DNA from: JANMDU01 sp031375105
Lineage (GTDB): Bacteria; Pseudomonadota; Gammaproteobacteria; Burkholderiales; Burkholderiaceae_C
Direction of reading: 5' to 3'
DNA length: 64,000 nt
Assembly: GCA_031375105.1 (NCBI GenBank)
Contig: JANMHJ010000046.1
Location: forward strand, 62,001-126,000
Both the position numbers and the translations under genes were made by a program. Below are positions 1-11,540 of the stretch, one piece after another. Every line of letters starts with the position of its first letter. Position 1 is the stretch's first letter. The notes beneath the pieces are model-generated. The model ran no database searches. It saw nothing but the letters and a program-made list of their open reading frames with translations, and was not told the DNA's origin.

Positions 1-1
1 C

Positions 2-2065
2 TACCAAATCACGCGGCCGCCCCCACCCGCATCTTTCACGTATATGGCTCTGACGGCGGCATTTGTGGCTAGTAAGAGCAATATTCGGCAGGCAGCCGCA
101 GAGCTTGTGCTGGATCTGGAAACTACGTCTGCTCCCGATCTGTCGGACAAGTTCCTCGGTGCATTGCAGGATGACATGGCGGGTATTCGAATCCTTGAGC
201 CAGACGACTCACTCTTGGTGCGAGTCGGTTCACAATGGCTTCGGGCGCAGGATCTGAAGCCAACCCCACAGATAGATAGCAGTTCAACGACCGACACGAT
301 GCGCGCGGCTAGACCAGTTGGAATCGCGGATCTTCTTGTGGTCAAACAGAAGATCAAAAAATACGAGGCTGGAGAGGTCGCGCACATCGAGAACTGCATG
401 GCCGGCGAAACGCGCCGCAGGAACCACGAACGCACCGACCGTCTTGAGATAGACACATTCACAGAGGTTGAAACGAGTAAGGAGGAAGAACGGGATCTAC
501 AAAGCACAGACAAGGCAGAGCTTAAGCAGGAGGCCGAGCAAATCGTAAAGTCTGACAACTCGGTGCAGGCGGGAATGTCATTGTCTGCCTCCTATGGGCC
601 TGTCACATTGAGCACGAATCTTTCTTCTAGTTCGTCCACGGCAGAGCAGGATGCCAAGAGGCAGGCGAATACGTTTTCAAAGGAAGTGGTGTCAAGAGCC
701 GTGAGCAGGACCATGGAAAGAACGCTCGTTCGCAGGACTGAAAAGAAACTGTTTCAGATCGTCGAGACCAACCTGCATGAATTCTCCGCCAAGGACAAGA
801 GCGCGACGGGCATCTATCAATGGGTCAACAAAATCTACGAAGCACAGGTCTATAACTATGGACGTCGGATGCTCTATGAGATAGTGGTTCCCGAGCCCAG
901 CGCATTTTTCAAGCAAAGTCTTTCGGGCGCAAAAGCTGAGGGGGCAACCTTGGTTAAGCCTAAGCCGATCACCTTCATTCCAGGCGATCTTAACGATGCC
1001 AACTGGTACGAAAAGGCGGCGGAGTATCAGATCGGAACGGCCACGCCTCCACCCAAGCAGTACGTCACTGCGGTTAAGGTTTACTCCAAGGCTGGGGTTG
1101 GTCCCAACACCGGTGTTCCCGACGCCGCAGATATCGATGTACCGGAAGGGTTCATAGCGCTCTCGGCGCGGGTGAGGCTCGCAGGCTCATACTACACGGG
1201 CACAAATCCAAGCGCCGATGTCACCGTGGGCACTTCGCTCACCCGCTTCACTACAGCCACGGCAGAAGTTACGGTATACCTCGATGGCCAGATCGGGAAA
1301 ATCGGCACGGGCTTTTTTGCACTCAACTTCTCAGCGTTCACCATTTCGATCGAGGTAACCTGCTTCCGAACGGATCGAGCGCTTCGGCAGTGGCAGACAA
1401 AGCTGTTCGGTGAATTGGTGACGGCTTACAACTCGATGCTTTCCGTGTTCAATGCCGAGTTGGATCGGCAGCGACAGCAGGATGAAGCGCGGCCGTACGG
1501 GCGTAACCCGCTATCTGACGAACGCATCGTGCGAGGGGAGCTCAGGAAGTCCGCATTGACGCTCATACGCCGCGACAACTTCACTGGCTTCGACGCCGTG
1601 CTGGACGACCCGATTTCGGGCGGGCCATATCCTGACATGACGAAGGCCGACAACATCGCGCGCACGGTGCTTTTCTTCGAACAAGCGTTCGAATGGGAGC
1701 AAATGACCTATCGGTTCTACGAGTACTTTTGGGGTCGTAAATCTCAGTGGAAGACAGATATTTTGCTCGAGGACAAGAACGACCAGTTTCGCGCTTTTCT
1801 TAGTGCTGGATCTGCACGGCTTGTACTTTCAGTGCGACCGGGCTTTGAGAAACTGGTGGCAAACTATTTCGAGACCGGGATCATTGCGAACGCGGGTGAT
1901 GTTCCGGAGCTATCTAGCCCCGAGTACCTGCCAATCCTCAACGAGATTAAGGAGGAGCTGAATGCACCTGGAACGGAGAAGGCATATGGCGATCCATGGT
2001 CTGTGACTGTTCCGACTACCCTTGTCATTCTGCAGAACGCTGCGGGGCAACTTCCTTCGTTCTGA
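2..2065 (+). CDS. Large uncharacterised protein, 5' end probably outside the window
   Basis: I do not recognise a named family. The frame is open to the left edge; the first ATG is at 44 and has no Shine-Dalgarno sequence, so the true start is probably upstream. Counting from that ATG (673 aa): a segment reading GEVAHIENCMAGE lies at about 110-122, followed by a charged, probably coiled stretch (EVETSKEEERDLQSTDKAEL, about 141-160), a short beta-like segment SASYGPVTLSTN (181-192), helices to about 290, then beta-rich and finally helical regions. There is no signal peptide or membrane segment. I recall similar GEVAHIENV segments in other large unannotated bacterial proteins, but this is memory, not a search. 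It ends one base before the next gene's possible TTG start, so the two are almost certainly cotranscribed. Confidence 0.75.
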   Translation, partial: YQITRPPPPASFTYMALTAAFVASKSNIRQAAAELVLDLETTSAPDLSDKFLGALQDDMAGIRILEPDDSLLVRVGSQWLRAQDLKPTPQIDSSSTTDTMRAARPVGIADLLVVKQKIKKYEAGEVAHIENCMAGETRRRNHERTDRLEIDTFTEVETSKEEERDLQSTDKAELKQEAEQIVKSDNSVQAGMSLSASYGPVTLSTNLSSSSSTAEQDAKRQANTFSKEVVSRAVSRTMERTLVRRTEKKLFQIVETNLHEFSAKDKSATGIYQWVNKIYEAQVYNYGRRMLYEIVVPEPSAFFKQSLSGAKAEGATLVKPKPITFIPGDLNDANWYEKAAEYQIGTATPPPKQYVTAVKVYSKAGVGPNTGVPDAADIDVPEGFIALSARVRLAGSYYTGTNPSADVTVGTSLTRFTTATAEVTVYLDGQIGKIGTGFFALNFSAFTISIEVTCFRTDRALRQWQTKLFGELVTAYNSMLSVFNAELDRQRQQDEARPYGRNPLSDERIVRGELRKSALTLIRRDNFTGFDAVLDDPISGGPYPDMTKADNIARTVLFFEQAFEWEQMTYRFYEYFWGRKSQWKTDILLEDKNDQFRAFLSAGSARLVLSVRPGFEKLVANYFETGIIANAGDVPELSSPEYLPILNEIKEELNAPGTEKAYGDPWSVTVPTTLVILQNAAGQLPSF

Positions 2066-2074
2066 TTGGACGCA

Positions 2075-4165
2075 ATGGCGCAATTACCCTTGAGGCTTGC
2101 TGGCCCGATCGTACGCCGGGTCTCATCAAAGGAGATGCACGTTTGGGTATTGCTGTCGCGCGCTGTATCGGTTCGTGGACGGACGTTTCGCCTTGCAGAC
2201 GGCAAGAGCGGCTATACGGATGCTGACGTTCTAGGTCAGAGCGTTCAAAAGCCCGCGCTTTCGATCTCGCCGCTAATGCAAATGCACCTCATTCGGATCC
2301 CGACTCGCTCAGGCAATGGGTATCTACCAGGAAGCCTAGTGCACTACGATATTGAAGTCGAACTTGAAAAGGGTAAGTGGACTTCGATCGTGAAGGATGA
2401 TGATGCTTACTGCTTTAAGAACAAGCATTTCCCAGCAGTGTTGATACCGGGGCCTCGCGTCCCGGATTACCGAATTCTGTATGGCTCGTGCCGCAAGCTC
2501 CACGCGGACGGGCGAGACCCAATACCAGCGGCTGTCGAAGCTATCGAGACTGGTGTGTCCTTAAAGCGCCCGCACGCCCTGTTCCTCACTGGTGACCAGC
2601 TATATGCTGACGACGTGTCGCAGCTACTCACGGGGTCATTGGCCGCCCTTGTCAGGCAACTAGGCGGCGACACCGAGCCGAAGCTGCCGGTAGATCGGGG
2701 AACGATCCCACCTTTGGGCGAGCCACGTGGCGACTGGCTGCGCCGCAATGCCCACTTTACTACCGGAGAGGGCGACAATCATCTTCTTGCGTTCTGTGAA
2801 TTCACGGCGTTCTATCTTCTATCGTTTAACGCAGCGCTTTGGCCATCGGCCGAGGCGTTGAAGAAAGAATCAGAAACACGAATCTTGCGCGAGACTGATA
2901 AAGCCAGCGACGTGGCTTTTCGCGACGGCGATAGAACCGGATACAGATTGGCGGCGCTCTCCGCAAGAGCCTTGGAGAAGGAGCGCAAGGCGCTTGAGGA
3001 GTCGCGCACCGCGACGCAGGCGCTTTCCAAGCTCATGGCCAACGCGTCAACACTCATGATTTTCGATGATCACGAGGTCACCGACGACTGGAATTTGTCA
3101 CAGGGTTGGATGCAGCGAGTAGGTGACAGCGAACTGGGCCGCAGGGTCGTGGCGAATGCACTTGCGGCGTTTTGGGTCTTTCAGGGGTTTGGTAACGACC
3201 CCGATCGGAAGGACTGCCCTTCAGCTGAGGATATCGCCGGAACGGTAGGCAGCTACATTTCGGGCAAGAAGGGGGCGGCACCGTCTTACGAAGATTTGAT
3301 GCGCACCAGGATGCGGTGGCACTTCGTGTTCTCGCTGACACCTCCTGTTTACTACATCGATACTCGTACGCAACGGGTACGCGCCGAAGTGATGGTGCGT
3401 CGATACGGCCTCGAAGACAAAGAGAATGTCTCCTCAGACAATTCGCTCGCAAACGCCGCCCAGTTCGAGGCGCTGAAGGCTTGGCTGGCGTCAGTCGAGC
3501 CGAGCGAATGCCCGATCATCATCAGTGCAGTCCCCGTCTTTTCGTTCACTTTTTTGGAGTCCTTACAAGAATGGCTATCTAGCAAAGGTGAAGCCGTCGG
3601 GGAGTTGCTGGACAATGAAGGGTGGCGAAGCAATCCCGGCAGTTTTTTCCGCTTCGCCCAGGCGCTTACGGCATTTAAAGGAGAAGCGATCGTCGTGATC
3701 TCTGGTGACCTGCACTTCGGCTTCATTCGCGAGGCAGAGATAGAGTTACCAACAAGGACTGTTAGGGTTCTACAACTTACCTCAAGCGCGATTAGGAACG
3801 AGGCTCCAAGCATAGTCCGGGAAGTAATAAAGGTGCGCAGCGGCCATCCACCGTTGAAAGGTAAGCAAATATGGTGGCCTCCTACTAAGGATGGAGTAAT
3901 CGGGATCCTCAAAGTCAAAGCCGACCTTAAGCCCGAAGTGATTACAGCATTCACCGAGGCATACGGCGCACATGAGTTCAAGGAGAGCTCACGAGCAATT
4001 GACTTACGCCGACCCGGTGCACCGGGCGGTGTGCCAGCGCGAAACGCGTCGGTCTTTGCCAATCACATGGCGATGCTGACGGTCGGGAGGCGCAAGCTCT
4101 TTAACAGTTTTATCCTCGATCCCGATTCAAAAGAGTACCTTGCCAGATTCGACTGGAGTTGGTGA
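2075..4165 (+). CDS. PhoD-like metallophosphatase
   Basis: This is a predicted metal-dependent phosphatase or phosphodiesterase of the PhoD-like superfamily; the substrate is unknown. Metal-site motifs are visible: GSC near residue 140, TGDQLYADD near 175-183, FDDHEVTDDW near 333-342 and SGDLHFG near 546-552 (numbered from the TTG at 2066). About 695 aa, longer than typical PhoD, because of an N-terminal beta domain and a helical insertion near 280-320. No signal peptide is visible, unlike exported PhoD enzymes. The start is either TTG at 2066, directly after the upstream stop codon, or ATG at 2075; I chose the ATG. The tight junction argues that it acts with the large upstream protein. Confidence 0.85.
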   Translation: MAQLPLRLAGPIVRRVSSKEMHVWVLLSRAVSVRGRTFRLADGKSGYTDADVLGQSVQKPALSISPLMQMHLIRIPTRSGNGYLPGSLVHYDIEVELEKGKWTSIVKDDDAYCFKNKHFPAVLIPGPRVPDYRILYGSCRKLHADGRDPIPAAVEAIETGVSLKRPHALFLTGDQLYADDVSQLLTGSLAALVRQLGGDTEPKLPVDRGTIPPLGEPRGDWLRRNAHFTTGEGDNHLLAFCEFTAFYLLSFNAALWPSAEALKKESETRILRETDKASDVAFRDGDRTGYRLAALSARALEKERKALEESRTATQALSKLMANASTLMIFDDHEVTDDWNLSQGWMQRVGDSELGRRVVANALAAFWVFQGFGNDPDRKDCPSAEDIAGTVGSYISGKKGAAPSYEDLMRTRMRWHFVFSLTPPVYYIDTRTQRVRAEVMVRRYGLEDKENVSSDNSLANAAQFEALKAWLASVEPSECPIIISAVPVFSFTFLESLQEWLSSKGEAVGELLDNEGWRSNPGSFFRFAQALTAFKGEAIVVISGDLHFGFIREAEIELPTRTVRVLQLTSSAIRNEAPSIVREVIKVRSGHPPLKGKQIWWPPTKDGVIGILKVKADLKPEVITAFTEAYGAHEFKESSRAIDLRRPGAPGGVPARNASVFANHMAMLTVGRRKLFNSFILDPDSKEYLARFDWSW

Positions 4166-4296
4166 ATGAGAAGGGATTTTTTTCAGAGGCTTCAGAATCA
4201 GTTCTAAGTTTAAAAGTGGTGCACGCAAACACGGTTATCTTCCTGAGCACATCGCCGAGTTACCTATCTCGGCTTTGCAGCTCGGCGGTGATTAGG

Positions 4297-4953
4297 CTAA
4301 CCCGCTGCCTCTTGCCCGCTTTCAATATGCGAGCGCATCGCGACCTGCGCAGCCGCCGCATCGCGCTTTTTCAGTGCTGCCATGATGGCGGTGTGCTCGG
4401 CCAGCGACTCTTCAATCCGCCCTGCCTTGAGCAGAGATTGCGCGCGGTTGAGCTTCATGACTTTGCGCAGATCCGCCACGATTTGGTCGCGCCAGCGGTT
4501 GTTGGCGATTTCCAGCAGTTTGACGTGAAATGCTTCGTTGATGGTGAAAAATTTAACGCGGTCTTTCGTCGATTTTTCCAATTGCTGGTGGATCGCCTCT
4601 AACTCTTTGAGCTGCGCGTCTGTTGCGCTCGTTGCGGCTGTGGCTGCCGCATCCGCTTCCAAAACGGCCATCAAATGAAACACATCGCGCAGATCTTTGG
4701 CATTAACTTCCGTCACATAGGCGCCGCGCCGCATTTTCATGGTGACCAGGCCCTCGGCGGCCAGCACTTTGATGGCCTCGCGCAGGGGGGTGCGGCTGAT
4801 GCCGTACTCTTGGGCCAGCTTGAGCTCGTCTATCCATGCGCCGGGTTCCATGTCGCTTGCCTTGCCTGCAAAGATGCGCTGGCGCAGGAGCTCGGCTACC
4901 TCTTCGTAGAGGGGGCGCGGCTTTAGGCGGCTGTGGGGGACGGGGGCGTTCAT
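4297..4953 (-). CDS. GntR-family regulator with FCD domain
   Basis: Transcription factor of the FadR/GntR type, 218 aa. The winged helix-turn-helix occupies about 15-80 (recognition region GISRTPLREAIKVLAAEGLV at 51-70). The C-terminal all-helical FCD ligand domain follows; D101, H143, H187 and H209 sit where this family usually binds a metal and a carboxylate or acyl-CoA-like ligand. It is transcribed divergently from the methylmalonyl-CoA mutase gene across a short gap, which suggests that it controls the propionate module and itself. The effector is inferred only from position; a methylcitrate or propionate-related acid is plausible. Confidence 0.9.
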   Translation of the reverse strand: MNAPVPHSRLKPRPLYEEVAELLRQRIFAGKASDMEPGAWIDELKLAQEYGISRTPLREAIKVLAAEGLVTMKMRRGAYVTEVNAKDLRDVFHLMAVLEADAAATAATSATDAQLKELEAIHQQLEKSTKDRVKFFTINEAFHVKLLEIANNRWRDQIVADLRKVMKLNRAQSLLKAGRIEESLAEHTAIMAALKKRDAAAAQVAMRSHIESGQEAAG

Positions 4954-5026
4954 AGAATGCTTAGTTTACACGAAACTGAATTTTGAATTCATAATTACGG
5001 ATGAAAATTTGGGTAAAATACCAGCT
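4954..5026. promoter_or_regulatory. Divergent promoter/operator region between GntR gene and mutase
   Basis: AT-rich 73-base gap between two divergent starts. It holds the perfect 8-bp palindrome TGAATTCA at 4984-4991, flanked by further AT-rich half-sites. This is a likely binding place for the GntR-type regulator, but no operator was proven and -35/-10 boxes are not clear. Confidence 0.4.
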
Positions 5027-7215
<2,189 letters not shown>

Positions 7216-7219
<4 letters not shown>

Positions 7220-8220
7220 GTATGGCTGTGCAGGAAATTGTGGGTGCGCCAAGCATGGCGCAGCGCCGCGCGATGGCTAAAGCGATTACGTTGCTGGAGT
7301 CGACGCGTGCCGATCACCGGGCGCAAGCGGATGAATTGCTCACGGCATTGTTGCCGCATACGGGAAAGAGCTTTCGCCTTGGGATCAGCGGTGTGCCAGG
7401 CGTTGGCAAGAGCACGTTTATTGAAGCGCTGGGCCTGCATTTGATTGCTCTGGGGCATAGCGTGGCGGTCTTGACGATTGATCCATCTTCGAGCATATCG
7501 GGGGGCTCGATTCTGGGCGACAAGACGCGGATGGAGATGTTGTCGGTTCACGAGAAAGCGTTTATTCGCCCGAGCCCAAGCAGTGGCACCTTGGGCGGCG
7601 TGGCATCGAGCACACGCGAGGCGATGCTCGTGTGCGAAGCGGCGGGTTACGACATCGTGATCGTAGAAACTGTGGGAGTGGGGCAGAGCGAGATTGCTGT
7701 GGCGGCGATGACGGATCTTTTCGTGCTCATGCAGTTGCCCAATGCAGGTGATGATTTGCAGGCGATCAAAAAAGGCGTGATGGAGCTGGCGGATTTGGTG
7801 GTGATCAACAAGGCGGATATTGATCCCGATGCTGCCACCAGGGCGCAGGCGCAGATTGTGAGCAGCATGCGGATTTTTGAGATGCATGGGCATGATGCGC
7901 ACGAGAAGACCGATGCGCTGCAGCGCGTGATGCTGCTTTCTGCTTTGAAGAATGAAGGCGTGGCGCAATTTTGGGATGTTGTGAAAAGTTTCAGAACTGG
8001 CCGCGAAGGCTCGGGGCAATTGCTGCAGCGCAGGCAGGCGCAGGCTGTGAGCTGGATGTGGGAGCGGATTGAGGCTGATTTGAAGCGCAATTTTTTGCAG
8101 GCAAAGCGAGTCAAAATGCAATTGCAAAAAATACAAGATCAAGTGCGCTCTGGCCAATTGCCCGCATCGGTTGCGGCTCGGCAATTGCTGCAAGAGCTGA
8201 CTTTTAAGGATGCGCTATGA
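7216..8220 (+). CDS. meaB: MeaB/ArgK-type G-protein chaperone of methylmalonyl-CoA mutase
   Basis: GTPase that guards and reloads the mutase with cobalamin. 334 aa; P-loop GVPGVGKS at 59-66, the DPSSS...GDKTRM switch region at 89-105, ETVGVGQSE at 151-159 and the guanine-specificity motif NKAD at 198-201. The C-terminal helical dimerisation arm is present. GTG at 7216 overlaps the mutase stop and lies 7 bases after AAGG (7205-7208); an ATG at 7222 is the alternative. The overlap on both sides (mutase upstream, next gene by ATGA) shows translational coupling. Confidence 0.95.
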
Positions 8221-9023
8221 CGCTGAGTACAGGTTCGATTGCGAAGATAGAAGATGCGACAGGTTGGCGCAAAGATCGCGTGCAGATTTTTGATTTGCCA
8301 GAAGGAAAAATGATTGTGAAAGGGCAGCGCCCCAAGCGCGGGCCTTGGCGGCACAGGCTGCTTTGGTTGATTGGGCGCTTGGTGGGCGTGGGGGCTATGA
8401 AGCCGGTGCCAGTGCCGGGTGGGCAGGCTTCGCAAGAGGTGGAGCTTGCGCGATTGAAGGCGATGGCGGATGCTGCCATTTTGGTGCCTGAGGTGATGCA
8501 TATTGCACCCGAGTACTTCGTCATGCGTTACTTGGGCGGGAGCGACTTGGCTGCACAATTACGCGGGCAAGGATTTGATGCGTTTGAATTATGGAAGTCG
8601 GCTCTGCTGCAAATCGTCTTGGTTCATGACGCTGGGCAGTATCTGAGTCAATGCTTTGCTCGTAACATTATTGTAGGACAACAAGAGTCGAATCAATACA
8701 TCGCAGGCATGATTGATTTTGAAGATGATCCAACTATGGTGATGACCCAGTTGGAAGCGCAGGTGCGCGATTGGTTGATCTTTCTTCAAAGCACCGTTTA
8801 TAGCTTGGCGGCTCCTGTGGATGTTTTGCAAGCTGCGCTTACCGAATTGTTGGATCGTGAGCGCAGCGATGTGCGCGAGGCATTGTTTGAGCAATGCCGT
8901 CGCTTGGCTTGGCTTCGTTATCTGCCTACTTCCCGCAAGCCTTGGGGAAAAGATCTTGTGAGCACCCAAGCGGCTATGCAAGCCATGTATCTGCAGCTAA
9001 TGATGCGCAGATTAGTCAAATAA
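8217..9023 (+). CDS. Kinase-like protein (BUD32/RIO/LPS-kinase fold), unknown substrate
   Basis: 268-aa protein whose start overlaps the meaB stop (ATGA). It has a minimal kinase-like pattern: a VKG lysine (K35) after an N-terminal beta segment, a catalytic-loop-like HDAGQYLSQCFARNIIV at 137-153 with R149/N150, and IDFEDD at 166-171 in place of the DFG metal site. A basic, partly hydrophobic stretch lies at 38-60. The family is small for a protein kinase and resembles bacterial lipopolysaccharide- or aminoglycoside-kinase-like proteins. Substrate unknown. Its place between meaB and pccB is the only functional hint, and may be fortuitous. Confidence 0.75.
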   Translation: MTLSTGSIAKIEDATGWRKDRVQIFDLPEGKMIVKGQRPKRGPWRHRLLWLIGRLVGVGAMKPVPVPGGQASQEVELARLKAMADAAILVPEVMHIAPEYFVMRYLGGSDLAAQLRGQGFDAFELWKSALLQIVLVHDAGQYLSQCFARNIIVGQQESNQYIAGMIDFEDDPTMVMTQLEAQVRDWLIFLQSTVYSLAAPVDVLQAALTELLDRERSDVREALFEQCRRLAWLRYLPTSRKPWGKDLVSTQAAMQAMYLQLMMRRLVK

Positions 9024-9041
9024 AGAATTGGAAAAAATCAC

Positions 9042-10574
9042 ATGCAAACCATCCTCGAACAACTTGAATCGAAACGAGCCGCTGCCAAACTCGGCGGCGG
9101 GCAAAAGCGCATTGATGCGCAGCATGCCAAAGGCAAACTCACAGCGCGTGAGCGGCTGGAGGTGTTGTTTGACGAAGGCAGCTTTGAAGAATGGGATATG
9201 TTTGTCGAGCACCGCTGCGCGGACTTTGGCATGCAAGACAACAAAATCCCAGGCGACGGCGTAGTCACAGGCTACGGCATGATCAATGGTCGCTTGGCCT
9301 TCGCCTTCAGCCAAGATTTCACGGTGTTTGGCGGTGCGCTTTCAGAGGCGCATGCCGAGAAGATTTGCAAGGTGATGGATCAGGCCATGAAAGTGGGTGC
9401 ACCCGTCATTGGATTGAACGACTCAGGCGGTGCACGCATTCAAGAAGGCGTGGCATCGCTGGGCGGCTATGCAGATGTATTCCAGAAAAACGTGTTGGCC
9501 AGTGGCGTGATTCCGCAAATCAGCATGATCATGGGGCCTTCAGCTGGAGGCGCCGTGTATTCGCCGGCGATGACGGATTTCATCTTCATGGTGAAAGACA
9601 GCTCGTATATGTTTGTCACCGGGCCAGAAGTGGTCAAGACTGTGACGCATGAAGAAGTGACCGCTGAAGAGCTGGGCGGCGCGATCACGCACACCACCAA
9701 AAGTGGCGTGGCAGATTTGGCTTTTGACAACGATGTGCAGGCGCTCGTCATGTTGCGCCGCTTTTTCAATTACTTGCCTTTGAGCAACCGCGAGAAAGCA
9801 CCCGTGCGCCTAAGTGGTGATGCTGTGGATCGCTTGGAAATGAGCTTGGACACGCTCGTGCCAGAGAATCCCAACAAGCCTTATGACATCAAGGAGTTGA
9901 TCCTCAAAACGGTAGACGATGGCGATTTTTTTGAATTGCAGCCTGAGTATGCAAAGAACATCGTGATTGGTTTTGCGCGGATGAATGGCCAGAGCGTAGG
10001 CATTGTGGCGAATCAACCGCTGGTGCTCGCGGGTTGCTTGGATATTAAATCTTCGATCAAAGCCGCACGCTTCGTGCGCTTTTGTGATGCGTTCAATATT
10101 CCAATCATCACCTTTGTTGACGTGCCCGGCTTCATGCCTGGCACGAGCCAAGAATATAGCGGCATCATCAAGCATGGTGCAAAGCTACTCTATGCCTATG
10201 CCGAAGCCACCGTGCCAAAGATCACCGTGATCACGCGCAAAGCCTATGGCGGTGCCTATGACGTGATGGCATCGAAGCATTTGCGCGGCGATGTGAACTT
10301 TGCTTGGCCGAATGCTGAGATCGCCGTGATGGGTGCAAAAGGTGCGGTGGAAATCATCTTTCGTGAAGAAAAGAAAGACCCCGCCAAGCTCGCCCAGCGC
10401 GAGGCCGAATACAAAGCCCGCTTCGCCAACCCCTTCGTCGCCGGCTCACGCGGCTTTATCGATGATGTGATCTTGCCGCATGAAACACGCAAGCGGATTT
10501 GCCGCAGTCTTGTGATGCTCAAAGATAAGAAACTGGAAAATCCGTGGCGTAAACACGGGAATATTCCGCTGTGA
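9042..10574 (+). CDS. pccB: Propionyl-CoA carboxylase beta subunit (carboxyltransferase)
   Basis: Transfers the carboxyl group from carboxybiotin to propionyl-CoA, giving methylmalonyl-CoA. 510 aa, the usual length for PccB. The N half carries the acyl-CoA carboxyltransferase motifs GLNDSGGARIQEG and GPSAGGAVYSPAMTDF; the C half carries VDVPGFMPGTSQEY and the conserved KAYGGAYDVMASKHL. The C-terminal RKHGNIPL tail is typical of PccB. Belongs with pccA, from which it is separated by about 970 bases holding two small genes. Confidence 0.97.
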   Translation: MQTILEQLESKRAAAKLGGGQKRIDAQHAKGKLTARERLEVLFDEGSFEEWDMFVEHRCADFGMQDNKIPGDGVVTGYGMINGRLAFAFSQDFTVFGGALSEAHAEKICKVMDQAMKVGAPVIGLNDSGGARIQEGVASLGGYADVFQKNVLASGVIPQISMIMGPSAGGAVYSPAMTDFIFMVKDSSYMFVTGPEVVKTVTHEEVTAEELGGAITHTTKSGVADLAFDNDVQALVMLRRFFNYLPLSNREKAPVRLSGDAVDRLEMSLDTLVPENPNKPYDIKELILKTVDDGDFFELQPEYAKNIVIGFARMNGQSVGIVANQPLVLAGCLDIKSSIKAARFVRFCDAFNIPIITFVDVPGFMPGTSQEYSGIIKHGAKLLYAYAEATVPKITVITRKAYGGAYDVMASKHLRGDVNFAWPNAEIAVMGAKGAVEIIFREEKKDPAKLAQREAEYKARFANPFVAGSRGFIDDVILPHETRKRICRSLVMLKDKKLENPWRKHGNIPL

Positions 10575-10622
10575 TGATCTTATGAAATCGTTACGACATG
10601 ACGATATGTGCTGGAGCACACA

Positions 10623-10700
10623 GCCTGAGTCTTTTGCTCCGTGTCCCCCGGCTGGCGCTTCGCGCGTGCCTCCTCCTTTACCTACGCAAAACACTCAGGC
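10623..10700. repeat. Long inverted repeat after pccB
   Basis: Arms GCCTGAGTCTTTTGC (10623-10637) and the near-complement ending ACTCAGGC (10686-10700) enclose about 48 bases rich in C and G. The arms match at all but one position over 15 bases. It fills much of the 275-base gap between pccB and the next gene. It could be a degenerate mobile or REP-like element, or a large RNA hairpin ending pccB transcription; there is no clean T-run. I see no gene in the gap. Confidence 0.5.
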
Positions 10701-10849
10701 AGTCCGCTCTGCAATTGAAACTGAGTGCAGCCTTGCGTAACTTAGACATCTTTCCTCTTTGCACGGATGCAAAATCTCCCGTTTTGAGGCAATTAACTAA
10801 GCGTTCATCTATGACGCTTTAAACCCAGAATTATGCTTTTATCGTTCAC

Positions 10850-11170
10850 ATGAGAACATTTAATCTTTATTCATCAGAGCATATTTGTACCGAATTGGGT
10901 GCTCGCATCAAGCGTTTGCGTTTGATGCGTAATTTGAGTCAGCAGCAAGTTGCAGACATGACATCAGCTTCTTTGTCGTCGATCAGAAGACTTGAGTCGC
11001 GCGGACAAGGATCATTGTTATTGCTGGTACGAGTTGCTGGGGCAGTACAGGCGGTCAGTCATTTCGATTCTGTATTCATCGAGCCGATACAAACCATCGC
11101 GCAGGCTGAACGCGAAGAAGCATTCGCACTCCGCAAGCGTTCGCGTATGGTGAGGGCACTTAAACCATGA
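10850..11170 (+). CDS. Small XRE/HipB-like helix-turn-helix protein
   Basis: 106 aa. An HTH of the Cro/cI (XRE) type covers about 13-66 (LGARIKRLRLMRNLSQQQVA, then SSIRRLESRG). The rest is a short helical tail with basic residues. HipB-type antitoxins have this size, but no HipA-like kinase follows. The gene and its small neighbour interrupt the pccB-pccA order and are more AT-rich than the flanks, so recent acquisition or a leftover of a toxin-antitoxin locus is possible. Confidence 0.75.
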   Translation: MRTFNLYSSEHICTELGARIKRLRLMRNLSQQQVADMTSASLSSIRRLESRGQGSLLLLVRVAGAVQAVSHFDSVFIEPIQTIAQAEREEAFALRKRSRMVRALKP

Positions 11171-11255
11171 GTGCCTACAAGTCCAAAGCAATTAATCGCC
11201 ATGCCGATGGATTGAATATCTGTCGCAATACGCTCATCGATCTTCAAAAACCTTA

Positions 11256-11540
11256 ATGCTCGCTGATCGCTACTCTTTAAAGAAAAGTGGATGGCATCGC
11301 TTTTGGATTGCAATGTTTTGCTTAATCGCTATGACGCTTCTTCTCTCTCAGTGTTTACATACAGCTGAATCTAGGCGAGAGACGCAAAAGGATATTGAGG
11401 CTGCAAGACAACGATCTTGTAAGAAAAGCTGTGAGCCGAAGAACGGGGCTATGACTCTAGTGCCAGTGAATCCTCTTTACACGGGTACTAACGCTACAGG
11501 ATGGCGACGCGAGCCAAAGTTTAAATGTGAGTGTTTTTGA
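11256..11540 (+). CDS. Small membrane-anchored or secreted protein, unknown
   Basis: 94 aa, not recognised. A basic N-terminus (KKSGWHRFW) is followed by one hydrophobic segment (about 17-34), then a charged region with a CKKSCEP pair of cysteines and a C-terminal KCECF. It could be an N-anchored periplasmic protein or have a signal peptide. It ends 10 bases before pccA, so it may be cotranscribed with it. Coding status is moderate: no homologue comes to mind. Confidence 0.45.
   Translation: MLADRYSLKKSGWHRFWIAMFCLIAMTLLLSQCLHTAESRRETQKDIEAARQRSCKKSCEPKNGAMTLVPVNPLYTGTNATGWRREPKFKCECF

Noticed and set aside
4253..4287. Possible terminator CGCCGAG...CTCGGCG between the PhoD-like and GntR genes
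   Set aside because: Stem of 7 bases, loop of 21 and no T-run; not convincing.
10598..10822. 74-aa plus-strand frame after pccB
   Set aside because: Lies across the long inverted repeat, low-complexity Leu/Arg translation, no ribosome site.
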